NCBI GenBank assembly: GCA_036417435.1 | Contig: CM070899.1 | Span: forward strand, 4,903,001 to 4,967,000 | Origin: Inia geoffrensis | Lineage: Eukaryota > Chordata > Mammalia > Artiodactyla > Iniidae | Length of the DNA: 64,000 nt | Reading direction: 5' to 3' | Part shown: in pieces, positions 43,880 to 56,965 of the stretch | Position numbering within the stretch: the stretch's first letter is position 1 | Layout: each line of letters starts with the position of its first letter | Position numbers and translations under genes: made by a program | Notes under the pieces: generated by a model | Told to the model about the DNA's origin: nothing | Seen by the model: the letters and a program-made list of their open reading frames with translations, nothing else | Database searches by the model: none

Positions 43880-45555
43880 CTCACAAAATACAGGGCAATT
43901 TGACCACTGGGGTAATAAGGGCCACAACTGATTAAGACATATCAAATATTTTATAAAGCCAAAAGTTCATAATGATACTAAAAAAAAAAAAAACCACCCA
44001 TGAAAACCCAATTAGGTACCTTTGGAGATGCTAGGGAAGCAACCCATTATTCTGAAAACTTGTAAATAACGGAAAAGACTCAAGCCTTTCTCTTGCCTTT
44101 CCTGTCCTCAGGGTAGCTAAGTTTGAAAGCAAAGCTTTCTCTATAGAAGTAGTCCAGTATTTTGCAACTTCTAATGAATTCATAGATCTAGACAATGCTC
44201 ATTAGTAACTGCTGAGACCATTAGGTGCAAAGCTGATGAGGATTTTATAAATGAGGTACCAGGCAGGCAACCCCTGAACTCCCTGTTCAATCACATCATC
44301 ATCAAAAACGGTTCAACCAGACATTAGCTGCCTCCTGATGGAAGTATGTACCACTACCTATGACCTCTTCTTCAAAAAACTGAGCCTGAATCTGATCAAA
44401 TATTCTTGAAAAAAAAAGAAAAGAGGGCTTCCCTGGTGGTGCGGTAGTTAAGAATCCGCCTGCCAATGCAGGGGACACGGGTTCGAGCCCTGGTCCGGGA
44501 AGATCCCACATGCCGCGGAGCAACTAAGCCTGTGCGCCACAGCTACTGAGCCTGTGCTTGCTCTAAAGCCCATGAGCCACAGCTACTGAGCCCGCACACC
44601 ACAACTACTGAAGCCCACGTGCCTAGAGCCTGTGCTCTGCAACAAGAGAAGCCACCGCAATGAGAAGGCCCCACACCACAACAAAGAGTAGCCCCCTGCT
44701 CGCCGCCACTGGAGGAAGCCCACGCGCAGCAGTGAAGACCCAACGCAGCCAAAGATAAAATAAATAAATAAATACATTTATAATAAAAAATTGTTTTAAA
44801 AAGGAAAGAGAAAAAAAGTCCCTGAATCTTATCAAGACTCTATCATAGGTACTACCTGGGAGCTTATTAGAAATGTATCTTCTCTGGACCCACAGAGTCA
44901 ATTAGAATTGGAGTAACAAGCTCCCCAGGTGATCTGCATGCACACCACAGCATGAGAAGCCCTGTCTAGCCTTAACTGCCGGTTTACAAGACATACAGGG
45001 AACAGAGGAATGTGTTAAATCACACCACAGGGGATGCAGTGAGGAAAATGAAGGACAAACAACCAATTTATTCCCCAGTAAATAAGTTCCAAGGAAAACA
45101 AAGGAGAGAAACCCAGAGATTAAACAAGGCTTAGGAGATTTATCAACCAAATGTTCAGATTCCCATTTGAACAAGGCAACTGTTTAAAAATGTTTAAAAT
45201 AATGAGGCAATCAGGGAAACTTAAATATGTACTGAATATCTGGTGATATTAAGGAATTATTGCTAAATTGTTAGAAGGGACAACAGCATTATAATCATCT
45301 TTTTCAGTCCTTATCTTTTAAAGAAACAAGAGTGTGTACAAATGAAATACTAGCATGTTTCTGGGATTTGCTTCAGAATAATTCAGCAGCGGGGGCACGG
45401 AGGGAGAGACTGTTGGGAAAATGGGTAAGATTATAGCTAAGAGAAGCTCGGCCATATGTTTATAATTGTTTAAACAGGGGGCTGGAGGTTCATCAAACAG
45501 TTTCTCTACTTTGGTATAAATGTAACTGCTTCAATAATAAAAAGTCTCTTTAAAG
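43880..45555 (+). other. AT-rich decayed repeat sequence, family not resolved
   Basis: The two sides of the CHR-1 at 44427 read like the tail of an old transposon ('gataccaaatgaggtaccagg'-like and 'gcctgaatctgatcaaatat' left; 'ggtgatattaaggaattatt' and 'caataataaaaagtctcttt' right). I cannot assign the family. No open frame is convincing. Confidence 0.4.
44425..44815 (+). repeat. CHR-1 SINE, complete
   Basis: Head 'gcttccctggtggtgcggta' at 44429, B-box 'ggttcgagccctgg' (a perfect GGTTCGANNCC), body 'acaactactgaagcccacgt', and end 'acgcagccaaagataaaata' near 44760. AAAAAGAAAAGAG and AAAAAGGAAAGAG words flank it. Confidence 0.9.
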
Positions 45556-46494
45556 CGCTCCGTGGGGAGGCATGAGCCCCACAAATGTTAATTCTTCTTA
45601 TTGTCAGCGGGCCCGAAACAATCAGCAGAGTGGGGACCAGCGGAAATCAAGCAGCAGGTGTAGAACAGACAGAATTAAAGCAAAATTACAGCTGCGGCAA
45701 CATACATCTGTCCTGTTTTGTCCAGAGCCCAGTCCCAACCTGCCAACAGGACTCCAGTGGTCTTCAGAGGCTGGGGCCGAGCTGCTGAGGCTGCAGGCGA
45801 CGCTGTGTTGCATAAATGAGACTCTGGAGCTCGGCGATTCTCCTACCTAGGTGCCAGTGGTTTCTATAGAAACCACCAGAGAATGATATTTCAGAGAGCA
45901 CAGAGCATCTCCACTGGCCTCCACCGGCTTTGTTCACACTTTACCCATCAGCATCTGAGAGCCAGCCTATCAAAGTGGGCCTCGTGGCTCACTTTTAAAA
46001 TAGGTACAGCTCATTATAAAGCACCTGCTCTCAAATGTTTCCTAGGAAACAGAGGCCCCAAGATGCCCTTCTCTAAATTCATTAGCATTTAACACTCTTT
46101 AACGAGGTTTAAAGATGGCGAGCTTTAATAACCGTATGCTGGGGGAGGACACCTTTCCCTTTTACATTTACGTATAACTGATGAGCTGGCTCGGGCTCCC
46201 AGAGGACCAGCCTCTGCTCTGAGCCTTCCCTAAAGGCAATGTCGTGAGCACTGGGGGTGTCTGCGTGCCTGTTTGAGGGCACCGGGGGTGTCTGAGGGCT
46301 CCCTGTCTCTAAAGCCTCCCTCGAGGCGTTCAGCCCTGGGCCACAACCTAAACATGGCTGGGGTGGAGGCCCTGCACAGACAGCCACCTTGATTCCTAAC
46401 CCTCCTGTACACCCACACACACAAACATACCCACACCGACTTACACACACACCCTGTCTGCACTCCAGCCACACAGACCCCTCACCATTCCCCC

Positions 46495-46830
46495 ACCTGT
46501 CAGGCTTTCACGCCTCTGTGCCTTTGTGCATTCCTTATGCCTAGAATTCCTTACCCAGGCTTGGTGCCTAGAACACTCCTATGCATCCTTTAAAACCCTC
46601 TGCCAACCAAGCCTCCCCAAGTGCCAGGCAGACTCACCAGTCCCTTCCTCTGGGAGCCTCTCGTCATCCCCGCCACGGCAGCTACCATCACACCACACTG
46701 CCGGATTCTGTCTCTTCCGCTTGACTGCGAGCTCGGGGCTCGGGGCACGGATGAGCCTCATCTCCCTCCATCCCGCGGCCACATGCCACCCGGCCGGTAT
46801 TCGGTGAGCGTCTGCAGGAGCCCCTGATGA
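46495..46830 (+). repeat. L2 LINE fragment
   Basis: 'ttcacgcctctgtgcctttg' then 'atgcctagaattccttaccc' and 'catcctttaaaaccctctgc' follow the L2 3' region. The 3' end 'ggtattcggtgagcgtctgc' is near 46796. Confidence 0.75.
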
Positions 46831-47904
46831 ACAGATCTAGACCAAGCACTCCACGACCCTGGGGAGTCAGCGGGTGGGGAGCAGCCCCGTCTGGGCCTCC
46901 AGTTCCCCTGAGCGCGGGACAGGAGGCTGACTGCTCGCAGCACGAAGCCTCAGCTGAGCCCTTCCCAGATACACCCTGGGCGGAGGGGGCTCTGCTCGGT
47001 GCAGACCCCATCACAGAGTCCAGCCCCTTCCTGACAGATGGGAGGATTACGGCCCAGAGGACGGGCCTTTTCCCCAAGTGGGTGGGGGTGGAGGAGTGCT
47101 GGGGACGGCTGTCCCTCAGACCACGTGGAGAAGGAAGCCACCAGCTGTCTGCAGCTGGGTGGGAGGCCCAGGGCACCACACCTCTCCCCACACGGCACCT
47201 CCCGAAACTGCCTCAGGCTCCTCCACCTCGGCCAAGCAGGAGCAGGATATGCCCCCCAGGGACCGCCTTCCTAGGTGTGACCCTCCACAATGCAGCCCGA
47301 GGAGCTGGCCAGGGAGTAGCAGGGCAGGTTGTGGGCCTCGGGCCTGGGGGAGGGGGACATGAGGGGACACCTGGAGAGAAGCAGCCAACTGCATCTCACT
47401 CTCCAGGAGCCCCAGGGAATCCAGGAAACCCACACCCACACCGTCACCCCTGGATAGGGCCTGAGTTGCCACCTTCCTCTGTCGCTGAGTGTGTTCACTG
47501 GCCAGTTTTCTGGGACTCACCGGACCTGGGACAACTCCTGGGCGCCTGGGGCTAGGTTCCCGATGAGGCATCTCCTGAGGCCCCGTGGTCTGCTCTTTCC
47601 CTGTACTCTGAGCATCCATACTCACTAGGCAATAATTAATTCATTTCTCTCTTTTAAAAATTAATCAAAGACACAGGGGAATGTATATCTCAGCCTCTGA
47701 TCAGCTTGAGAGGACCCATGTTATCATACCGGGTTAGAACATCTTCAGCCGAAAGCAGGCACTTGACATTTCGGTCAGGCGCGCTGCCTGGCTGGGGGAA
47801 AAGTATGATCTCCACTCAGCTTTTAGCAAAGGTGAAGGCAGCTCCTGACTGCCAATTATCACAGGCTCGTGGAGAGCACGACCCTGTGGTGATCATCGGA
47901 GACG

Positions 47905-48115
47905 GCAGGGTGCATTAACTGAACACCTACTGTGTGCCATGCGCCTTGCTAGGGGCTTCACGTGCGACCTCACTTAATCCTCATGACCACCTTGCGGGGT
48001 GGAGATTACCAGCCCCACTGTGCAGACGAGGACACCCAGGCTCAGAAACGGGAAGGGCCTGCCGGTGATGACAAAGCTTAGAGGCAGAGCCGGCATGACA
48101 TGCGATCTGCGGCCG
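47905..48115 (+). repeat. MIR SINE
   Basis: A clear MIR: 'gaacacctactgtgtgccat', 'cacttaatcctcatgaccac', 'gcagacgaggacacccaggc', and the tail 'gacaaagcttagaggcagag'. Confidence 0.85.
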
Positions 48116-48859
48116 ACACCAGAGCCCATCCCCACCTCCCACCGCACCCCACAGGCTGCCCAGCCAGAGGCAGAGAGTAGCTGCTCAATTAGTGCCTGCT
48201 GAACCTGAGGTGGATCTGAATATGCCCACAGAGAAGCCGTCATGTTGGAGACCGTGAAATTTTAAATTACGGCTACAGAACACGAGAGAAAGGAAGAAAG
48301 GCAGAAATAGACAATTACACATGTATCCACGTTGCTGAACCTCTCAAGTGAAAAATTGGTTTTCCTCACTTTACAATGGAGGCATGAATTAAAATAGGGT
48401 TCTAACAATGCAGCCACCCCCAAGGGCAGCGCAGCTCGGTGGAGTTTGGGCCCCTGCGCCGTGCACAGTATGCACTCATCTCTTCCAGGCGTCTCGGACC
48501 CTCAAGAAGCAACACGGGGCAACGCACAGAGGCTCAGGCGTACTCTGGACAGGACAGATGGAGAATGTGGGGCTGTCCTGCCTGGGCCGGAGAAAAGGAA
48601 ACCAGAGCACAGGGTACTCTGCACCCTGAGACCTAGTCCATGGCCGAGGCAGGGGCCCTGGAAGGAAGCAGGCCCCCCTGGCCTGGCTGCCCTGGCCCCC
48701 CGCCCCACTTCCTTCCACCTCCAGGCGCCCCACCCACCCCAACCTTCAGCCCCTCCCCCTGATCCAGCTCTTCCGCGGACGGTGGTGAGGCTGCACAGGC
48801 CTCGCCTATGCCCCAAACAAGCAAGCTGACCCACCAACCCTGTTCCCAGGGTGAACTGG

Positions 48860-49280
48860 TAATCCCTTCTGGAAGGAAGTGGCTTCTGGATTCAGTGGAA
48901 TCGAGAACCTAAAACCACACATACCCTTTGATCAGCTCTGCATCTGGGAATTTCCACACAGGGATGTTCGCCTCAGTGTTGTAATAAAGGGAACACTGGG
49001 AATAGGATAAATACCCAATAATAGAGGGCTGGTTAAGTACATGATAGCATATTGGGTAAATATTAAAAATTACACCATCCAAAAACTTTTTAACAATACA
49101 GAAACACTAAGGATATATTCAGTTGGGGGGAAATTACTTAAAAATGTTAATATATGCATTGAAAAACTGGAAGGAAGGACCCCAACTGTCAATGGTGGTT
49201 CTGGCTGTGTTGAAATTGAATGCGTTATCTTCCTCATTACAGTTTTCCATTTTCCAAGTAGCATGCAAAAAGCACAGATT
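48860..49280 (+). repeat. Old L1 3' fragment
   Basis: 'tctgcatctgggaatttcca', 'agagggctggttaagtacat' and 'tatgcattgaaaaactggaa' resemble the C-terminal ORF2 and 3'UTR of an old L1. It is short and diverged. Confidence 0.5.
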
Positions 49281-50984
49281 ACTTCTGTAATCTGAATGTC
49301 TAGAGAACAGCTTCCCTTTCTGCTCTCATGTCACGGGCACACCACGTCTCCAGGTCCCTGACATCCTTTTACACCTCTACCTCTGCATGCTGCTGGCACC
49401 CCGAGTCCACAGCCCTGCCCCCAATCCCCCACCAGCTCGCAGCCCTGGACCCAGCTCTCCTCCCAGGTCTCTGGCTGCTCCTCTGCAAGCTCCCCTTCCT
49501 CTATCTTCTTTGGAAAATAATGTATCTACTCTTTTATTCTGAAGAGTAAATCCCACTCGTGGAAGACAAGTCAAACAGTCTGGAAAGGTGTGAAATCCCC
49601 CAGTCCTGTGAGGTGGTGGCTTGGGGCAGGCTGGGCACACTCAGAGCCAAGCCTGGTGAGGGAGGCTGGGCGGGGCGGTGCAGAGCTGTCCTCACCAGGA
49701 AGGAAGGCCTGGACCTGCTCTCATGGGCACTGCAGGGTGCTGGGCCGGGAAGAGCCCTGAGCCCAAGGGCGATATGTCTTGATTTGCGTTTCCAAGTCAT
49801 GATACTTGCCGTGGCGTGGAAGACGTAAGGCAGTGGGCAGTGGGCAGTGCTGGCATCTCGGGGTGAGAGGGCGAGGGGCAGACCTGGTGAGGCTGCGGGG
49901 ATGGAGAGGGAGTGGATGGAGCAGACAGAGGGGAAGGGATGGGGCCACGGCTGGCCCACCTGGCCCCTGGGTGCATATCAGGAAAAGACCCTCCTTCAGG
50001 TGGAGATCACCCCATGCTAGGGGCACCGCTTGGCCAGCGGAGCATAGGCTGGATTCCAGCACCCAGCTACCCCTTTGGCCAGGTGCCCGTGTGCAGTGGA
50101 CAGCCTGCATGACCCCAGAAGACGGAAGCACAGGGTATGGGGGTGGTATGGGGAGGGCAATCCTAAAGCTGCCAGGGAGGTTTCCCACACGGTCTAGCAA
50201 CTTGGTGGATAACGGTGCCAACAGCAGGCGTGAGCCGTTTCCTGTAGCTTCTTTGAGTCTTGGAAACTAGGAAGATGTCCTACACGTGGCAGGTGCTCAG
50301 CAAGTGTTCAACGAATAAATGAAGGAGGCAAACCAGGTAACCGCAACTTTTTTTAAAAAAATTTTTAAGTGAAATACTAGAATTAAAAACTGAGAAATTC
50401 ACTTGATATAAAAAGGGCACACAGCGGGTGAGGAGAGATATCCTCCCTTCATCTCCTCTCTGAATCCAGCGTGATGAGTGGACAGCTCGGCACAGCCTAA
50501 GTACAGGATGCACCACGAGGTTTCCTCTCACACATCCCGTCATCTTTCTCAGCTTGCGCACTACATCTGTGTATGGGTCCCCTGGGTCTTGGGAAAAGCC
50601 CCTGGAGAGGAGACAGCAGTGGAGGCCCACTGGCAGGTGGCATCCAGCCAACAGAAGAGGGGAAACCCAAGGCCAGGAAAAAAATATGTTCAAAGTCCAC
50701 CTGGGGCCATGTGGGATCCAGCAAGCCCACCAGAGCCTCTCTGCCCACTGATTACAACAGGCTCTGGACAAAATGCAAAAAGCAGCTCTCTGAGAAACAC
50801 TGAAAGTAAGCACAAGCAGACAGACCCCGGAGAGAGGGCAAAACCCGGAGAAGTGAGCAGCATGAAGACGAACTGCTATTTTCTTTCCTTGGTCTTTTTT
50901 TTTTTCCTTCTTCTTTTGTCTAACAGCTTTGACCAGCAAGCAGGCCCCCAGTGGAGCTGTGGTGGCAGATTCAAAATACGTAAG

Positions 50985-52531
50985 GGAGAAAAGACAGAAC
51001 TGAAGAAAGAAATACACAAATCCACAATTACAGTTGGCGACCTCAACACTCCTCTCTCAATAATTGAAAGAACAAGTAGACAAAAAATCAGCAAGGATCT
51101 AGAAGAACTAACTGAACAATACCACCACCTAACTTGACCAAACTGTCATTTATAGAACACTCCACCCAACAACAGTGAAATATACATTCTTGCCAAGAGT
51201 GCATGAAACATTCAACGAAACAGACCATATTCTGGGCCATAAAAGTATTTGAATCATATAAAGTATGTTTTCTGAGCATAACAGAATTAATAACAAGGAA
51301 ATTAACAACAGAAAGATATCAGGAAAATCCCTGCAAATTTGGAAGCTGAGTAATAAGTTCTAAATATCCCATAGGTCAAAGAGGAGGTATAAATCAAATT
51401 AGAAAATATGTTTTAATTGAATGAAAATGTAAATACTGCATATCAAGATTTGTGGGATGCATTCTCAGAGGGAAATGTATAGCATTAAAATGCTTATATT
51501 AAAAAGGATTTCGAATCAATGATCTAAACTGCTGTCTTAAGAAATGAGAAAAAGAAGAGCTAATTAAACCCAAAGCAAGTAGAAGAAAATAAATCTCTAG
51601 CCACACTGACTAAGGAAAAAAAAGAAGACATAACTACCAATATCAGGAATGAAGGAGAAGATAGACCCTAAAGACATCAAAAGGGATAATAAAGGAAAAT
51701 TATGGACAAGTTTATGTACATAAATTTGATAACTTAGATGTAATGAACAAATTCTTTGAGAGACACAAACTACCAAAGCTCATTCATGAAGAAATATACA
51801 GTCTGCACAGTCCTATATCAAACCTTAAGGAGACCACAATGAGACACCACCTCACACCCACTGGGATGGGGAAAAGCAAAAAGACCGATAACAAGTAAGG
51901 TAAGGACAGGGGAAAATCGGACCCTTCATACATTGCAAAATGGTGCAACCACTCTGGAAGACAGTCTGGCAGTTTCTCAAAAGGTCACCCATAGAGGGAC
52001 AATGACTCAGCAATTTCACTCCTAGGTGGAGTCTGAGAGGAATGAAAACACATGTCCACACAAAAACTTGTAAATGAATATTTATAACAGTATTATTCAT
52101 AAGAGCCGAAAAATGGAAAGAACACAAATGCCTATCAACTGATGAATAAACAGAATGCAGTCTATCCATACAATGGAATATTATTTGTCCCTAAAAAGGA
52201 ATGAAGTACTGACACACGCTACAACATAGGTGAACCTTGAAAACATTATGCTAAGTGACATACTGTATGATTCTGTTTATATAAAATGTACAGAATAGGC
52301 GAATCTATAGAGACAGAAGGTAGGTCAGTGGTTGCCAGGGGCTTGGGGTAGGGGATAGAGGCAGGGGAGTTGGGGTGACTGCTAAAAAGGGTAAAGGGTT
52401 TCTTTCTGAGGCGATGAAAATGTTCTAAACTGACGGTGATGATGGTTGTATAACTCTGTAAATATACTAAAAACGAACGCATTGTACACTTTACATGAGT
52501 GCATTGTATGGTATATGAATTACATCTCAAC
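50985..52531 (+). repeat. Old L1 fragment with internal deletion
   Basis: Endonuclease-region phrases ('cagttggcgacctcaacact', 'acattcttgccaagagtgca', 51050-51260) run to about 51830. The sequence then jumps to the ORF2 C-terminus ('tgagacaccacctcacaccc', 'cctatcaactgatgaataaa') and the 3' end 'tgaattacatctcaacaaag' at 52531. Most of the RT region is missing. Confidence 0.7.
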
Positions 52532-52791
52532 AAAGCTGCTACTGGGACTTCCCTGGTGGTCCGGTGGTTAAAACTCCGCGCTCCCAGTGCAGGGGGCCCA
52601 GGTTCGATCTCTGGTCAGGGAACTTGATCCCGCGTGCCGCAACTAAGAGCCCGCATGCTGCAACTAAAAGAGCCTGCATGCCGCAACTAAAGATCCCACA
52701 TGCCGCAACCAAGATCTCGCATGCCGCAGCTAAGACCTGGAGCAGCCAAATAAATAAATTAATTAATTAAAAGAAAAAAAAAAGCTGCTAC
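52532..52791 (+). repeat. CHR-family SINE with perfect 11-bp target-site duplication
   Basis: The SINE starts about 52545 'gacttccctggtggtccggt' with B-box 'ggttcgatctctgg'. Its body is a tandem of 'catgccgcaactaa'-type units, and it ends 'ggagcagccaaataaataaa'. AAAGCTGCTAC is repeated exactly at 52532-52542 and 52781-52791. Its body differs from the CHR-1 and CHR-2 copies here. Confidence 0.88.
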
Positions 52792-53979
52792 CAAAAAAAT
52801 TTAATAAGCATTTAAAGTATATTAAGACAAAAAATAACTAGGGCATCAAACCCATGATTTTTTTTGGATACTATTAGTTATGGCAAACTAAAATAAGTTT
52901 TTAGGTAAAACAAAAACTGAATCTATTTCATAAAGATATTAAATTTTTAAAAATCTCAAGGAGATAACAAATCTCAACGAGAGATGTTCAGTGTATGTAA
53001 CACAGCTTATTTTAGTGGCAAAACAAATTACAAAGGTCATATACATTAGCATTACATAAATATTTTATTTATATAATCATTATGGGTCCAGAGTCTGCTT
53101 TATATTTTCTGATACATCCTACTGCATCTTTAAGAGCCCAAGTGATCACACGGGGACGTGGCCCTTCTGAGTGCCACGCTCTCCCGTTGTCACACACCGA
53201 GCTCCAGGTGGCAACTCACATTTCAGGTTTTTAACTGGAGTCTGCTTGACACCCCAAGAAAAGTGCTGCCGAGTGAAGGTGAAGAGAAGGACTGGGCTGG
53301 GGGCAGGGATCTGAGGTTCTGGATTCCAGGGACCCCTTCCCCAGCTTTGCCCAAGATTCTGGATGACCCAGGAGACACATGGGGACCCCCTGGCCACTTG
53401 TGAAGTCTGCCGGTGAGGCCGACAGATCAGGTCCAAGCCCCACAGTGGCTGTACACCCCTGCGCTGAAAGCTGAGCCACCTTTCAGGACCGGTTTCCACA
53501 TCTATCTGTGTAGGCCGAAGGGCTGCCCCTCACAGAGGCGCCGGGGTTATGACTTCAGGCCTGAGGCCGCAGGGCCCACCACTGTCAAGTTCACAGTGGG
53601 GTCTCTGACACCGGGCATCGAGCTGCAAGCGGCGGGACCGAGCAGGCATCTGAACCCAAGGGCTGCCCCATGCAGGCTTCTCCAACAAGAAAGCACACGG
53701 CTCTCACTGCCAAAGCTTTATTTACACCCAAGAACAACGCTTCCTTCGCCCTGTGAACAGGAGGGCCTGCAAGGGCGCGGGAATCAAGGCACCGGGTCAA
53801 GGTCTTACCCCCCTACCAACCAGCCGTGTGCTGGCTGCTGGAACCTTTCTGAACCTCGGGCACCCCGCCAGGGGGATGGGGTGACAAGAGCGCCTGGTAC
53901 ACCTCCCAGGACTGCTGTGTCGCGGTAGATGACACACAGGGAGGGTCCAGTACAGAGCCCCGCAGGTGGTGGCCGCCCA

Positions 53980-54100
53980 GTCCATGCCACCCGAGAGCAC
54001 CCCACCGCCACTTGACAGATGGAGCAACAGGAGCCCGGAAGAGACAAGGACCCATGGCAAGTCACACGGAGCGGTGACCACGCTTCCCTCAGCACCAGGC
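53980..54100 (+). repeat. MIR SINE fragment
   Basis: 'ccacttgacagatggagcaa' and 'catggcaagtcacacggagc' are the MIR core and tail. Confidence 0.6.
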
Positions 54101-54461
54101 TGTCCACGCCCTTCCCCGTCTCCACCTCCCTTAGGCTCCCGCTCTCATCTCATAAAGAGTTTGGCTGAAGGCAAAACTTAGGCAGAACTGCAGAAGTACG
54201 AAGAGTCCAAACAAAAGGCTTTTTAGTATAAAGCTGATGAAAGAGACAAATGGAGAGTACTCAGAACCTCATTAAGGCAAATAAGCGACCTGCCTACAAT
54301 GCCACAAAGACTGCTGGCGCCCGGGAACCAGGAGGTGAAGGTGCTGAGTCTTCCAGACAGCTGCCAGTGCAGGAACGGACATTTCAGGACACCCTCACCT
54401 ACACCGGCAGAGACCCTGCAAAACACCCTTCGGGACTCGCACTGATGCTCCCAAACCCTGG

Positions 54462-54645
54462 CCCCCAGGGCTGTGGTTCGCCACGCGGGCTCTTCATTAG
54501 AATCACCTGGAGAGTTTTCACAACGCTGGAGGCCGAGACCACCTGCAGGCGCGGGTGGGTATCCTCTAAGGCTCCGGGTGCTCTGACCACGGCACCAGGG
54601 CAGCCAGTCCAGACCAGCACCACTGGCTGCATGACCAGATGGTTC
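54462..54645. mobile_element. MER5A-like hAT DNA transposon remnant
   Basis: 'gctcttcattagaatcacct' followed by 'ggagagttttcacaacgctg' matches the MER5A phrase for the 5' half. The remainder decays by about 54640. Confidence 0.65.
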
Positions 54646-56295
54646 ATTCCCCCTCCGGGCAGGCAGGACGCCCGCGCGGTCGGTTGGTGCCGGGGAAGAG
54701 CGTGTTAACAGATGCTGACTTCACTGGGTGGGCTTATCACTTGGGATTTTGTTTTTTCAATTGGCCTGGATTAAGGCCGTTAGTCATTCCTGCAACAGTC
54801 CCATCCCATCCACCCAGCACTTCGCTAGGCTCAGGGAAAACAGCAGGAAAGGAGCAAATCCCTGCCCTCAGGGAGCTTACATTCTGTGGGGAAACTGCAG
54901 CAGAGTGAGGGGCTGTGACAACAGGCAGAGATGAGAACCCAAGCAGGTGGGAAGGACGAGCCAGAGGCCTCGCCCACTGTCACCTGCATGATAGGACACA
55001 CGCCTGCAGTGGGTTTGGGACAAAGCTCCAAAAGGAGGTCAAGGAATGAACTCAAGATCTGGAAGTCAAGACGGCCCTTTACAAACTTAAAAAGAAAGAA
55101 AGATGTAGAACAAGCATGGACTGTTGATGACTCGGGTCAAACCAACACTGGAGCAAAAAACGTGAGCTGGTCTGTCAGGGTAGATCTCATCCTGAGAACT
55201 ACCCGAGCGGGTGGGGGTCGGTGTTTTCCAGGCCCAGTGGGGACCTGAGGGCACCTGAGACTCTCCTTCTCGGGAGCAGGGTAGACCTATGCGTCGGAAG
55301 TCGCGCTCAGCCCTAGCCTGCCCAGTGTCGGCCCTGCCCACGGAACGGAAGAGAACTGGAGCAGAGGCCAGGCTCCCGGTGTCGGGAGCCACATGTCCCA
55401 GATTTTCCAGGGCTGCTCCAATTTGCAGTGCTCAATGTTGCTCGGCTGAGAGGTAATTTGCTGAGGTTGGGGTTCCAGAATTTAGTCTCGCAAAAAGGGT
55501 AATTCACGAAATATGCAATATGATTTTTAAGCCTCTGTAGGATTTTTTCTACAACTTTCATTCATGATACAAGGGAGAAATTTTATTACCTATCCTAACT
55601 TTGGGCTCAAACTACATAGTCATCTTAAAGCAAACCTAAAAGTAACTCCCTTGGAGCCTTTCCCACAGTGCTGGTGGGCCATGCAGATCTGGAACTCTCC
55701 AGCTCCCATTCCCGACCGGTCAAAGAGCCAGGGCCCTGCGAGGCTGGAAACTCCGTCATCTACGAGACACTGGGGCACATGAGAGCTCAGACTAGGCTGA
55801 GAGCTGCAGTGTTAGAACCACCGCACCAGCCCTCATCTGGCCCAGGATCTCCCAAGTCCTCGGCCTCTGTCTACACTTCTGGAATGACCAGTTACAGCTG
55901 AATTGCAGCTACCCTTTATTTCCCATTTGTTGGAGGGCCCACTCCCTCTGCAGAAATCCCAGGGAGGCCACTGCCCCCCGAAATGTGGGCAGGTGGATAC
56001 TCCTGCAGGGCTCCATCATGATAGGAGGGGCGGCTGACCCCAGAAGGTCACTCCAAGTTACCCCCTGAGCACCTGCTCTGGTTCCAGGTCCTGTGGGAGA
56101 TGCCGGGGCGCAGACATGAGTGGACTGAGCCCCCCTCACAGGCAGTTGTAAATGAACAGCTGTCAGGTGAAGGTGCTCACAGCCTATCTATCACTGAGAT
56201 AGGTCACAGGTGGTACAGGTCAATCGAGGACGAAGACCAAGGGTGCTCACGTGAGAGAAGCATGGGACCTCTGTGTTCAGAGGCCCTTTGAGATC

Positions 56296-56372
56296 TGGCT
56301 TCTCAAAGTGTGGTCCCTGGGCCGTCTGTCTCTGCATCTCCTGGGAGCTTGCTGAAATGCAGGATCTCACCT
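56296..56372. mobile_element. MER5A-like hAT fragment
   Basis: 'ggcttctcaaagtgtggtcc', 'ctgcatctcctgggagcttg' and 'ctgaaatgcaggatctcacc' match the MER5 left half. It abuts the MLT1 LTR. Confidence 0.65.
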
Positions 56373-56742
56373 GCAAAGGACTGAATGTGTCACCCCCAAA
56401 ATCTATATTTTGAAGCTCTAATCCCCAATGTGATGATATCTGGAGATGGGGCCTTTGTGAGGTAATTAGGTTTGGATAAGGTCATGAGGGTGGAGGTCCC
56501 ATGATGGGAGTGGTCGCCTTAGAAAGGGATGAAGAGGCCAGAGCTTGCTCGCTCTCCATCATGTGAGGACACAGCAAGAGGCAGCTATCTACAAACCAGG
56601 AGGAGCCCCCTCACCAGAACCCGACCACCCTGGCACCCTGATCTCGGACTTCCAGCCTCCAGAACAATGAGAAATAAATGTCTGCTGTTTAAGCCCCCCA
56701 GGCTGTGGTATTTCATTATAGCAGTCTGAGCTGACTAAGACA
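56372..56742 (+). repeat. MLT1A-like solo LTR, sense
   Basis: 'aaaggactgaatgtgtcacc' opens it, then 'ccccaatgtgatgatatctg', 'ggtaattaggtttggataag', 'catcatgtgaggacacagca', 'ttccagcctccagaacaatg', an AATAAA ('agaaataaatgtctgctgtt') and the 3' end 'gcagtctgagctgactaaga'. It is complete or nearly so, with no adjoining proviral genes. Same family as 38511-38908, in opposite orientation. Confidence 0.85.
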
Positions 56743-56849
56743 CCATCTTACTGAAACAGCCTGCATCCTAACAAGAGTCCCAGGTGCTCTCCTACGCACA
56801 GGAGAGTTCAGAGGCCCTGCTTGAAAGATGACCTCATCCTGCCCCTTTA

Positions 56850-56965
56850 CTATACCATGGGGGAAACCCTTGACTGAGGGAGGCTTTAGTTTAGAGATTT
56901 GCCTAAAATCAGCCAGCTAAACAAGTAGGAGAGGGAGGATGGGAACCCAGGGCTGCTGGATCTCA
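56850..56965 (+). repeat. MIR SINE fragment
   Basis: 'tttagagatttgcctaaaat' with 'cagccagctaaacaagtagg' is a diverged MIR tail. Confidence 0.5.

Noticed and set aside
46827..47555. 242-codon open frame on the + strand
   Set aside because: It lies next to an L2 fragment in GC-rich intron DNA, has no recognisable domain and no splice or promoter context.
56372..56742. LTR as part of a provirus with genes
   Set aside because: Only LTR sequence is present; the flanks are MER5-like and unique DNA without gag, pol or env remnants.
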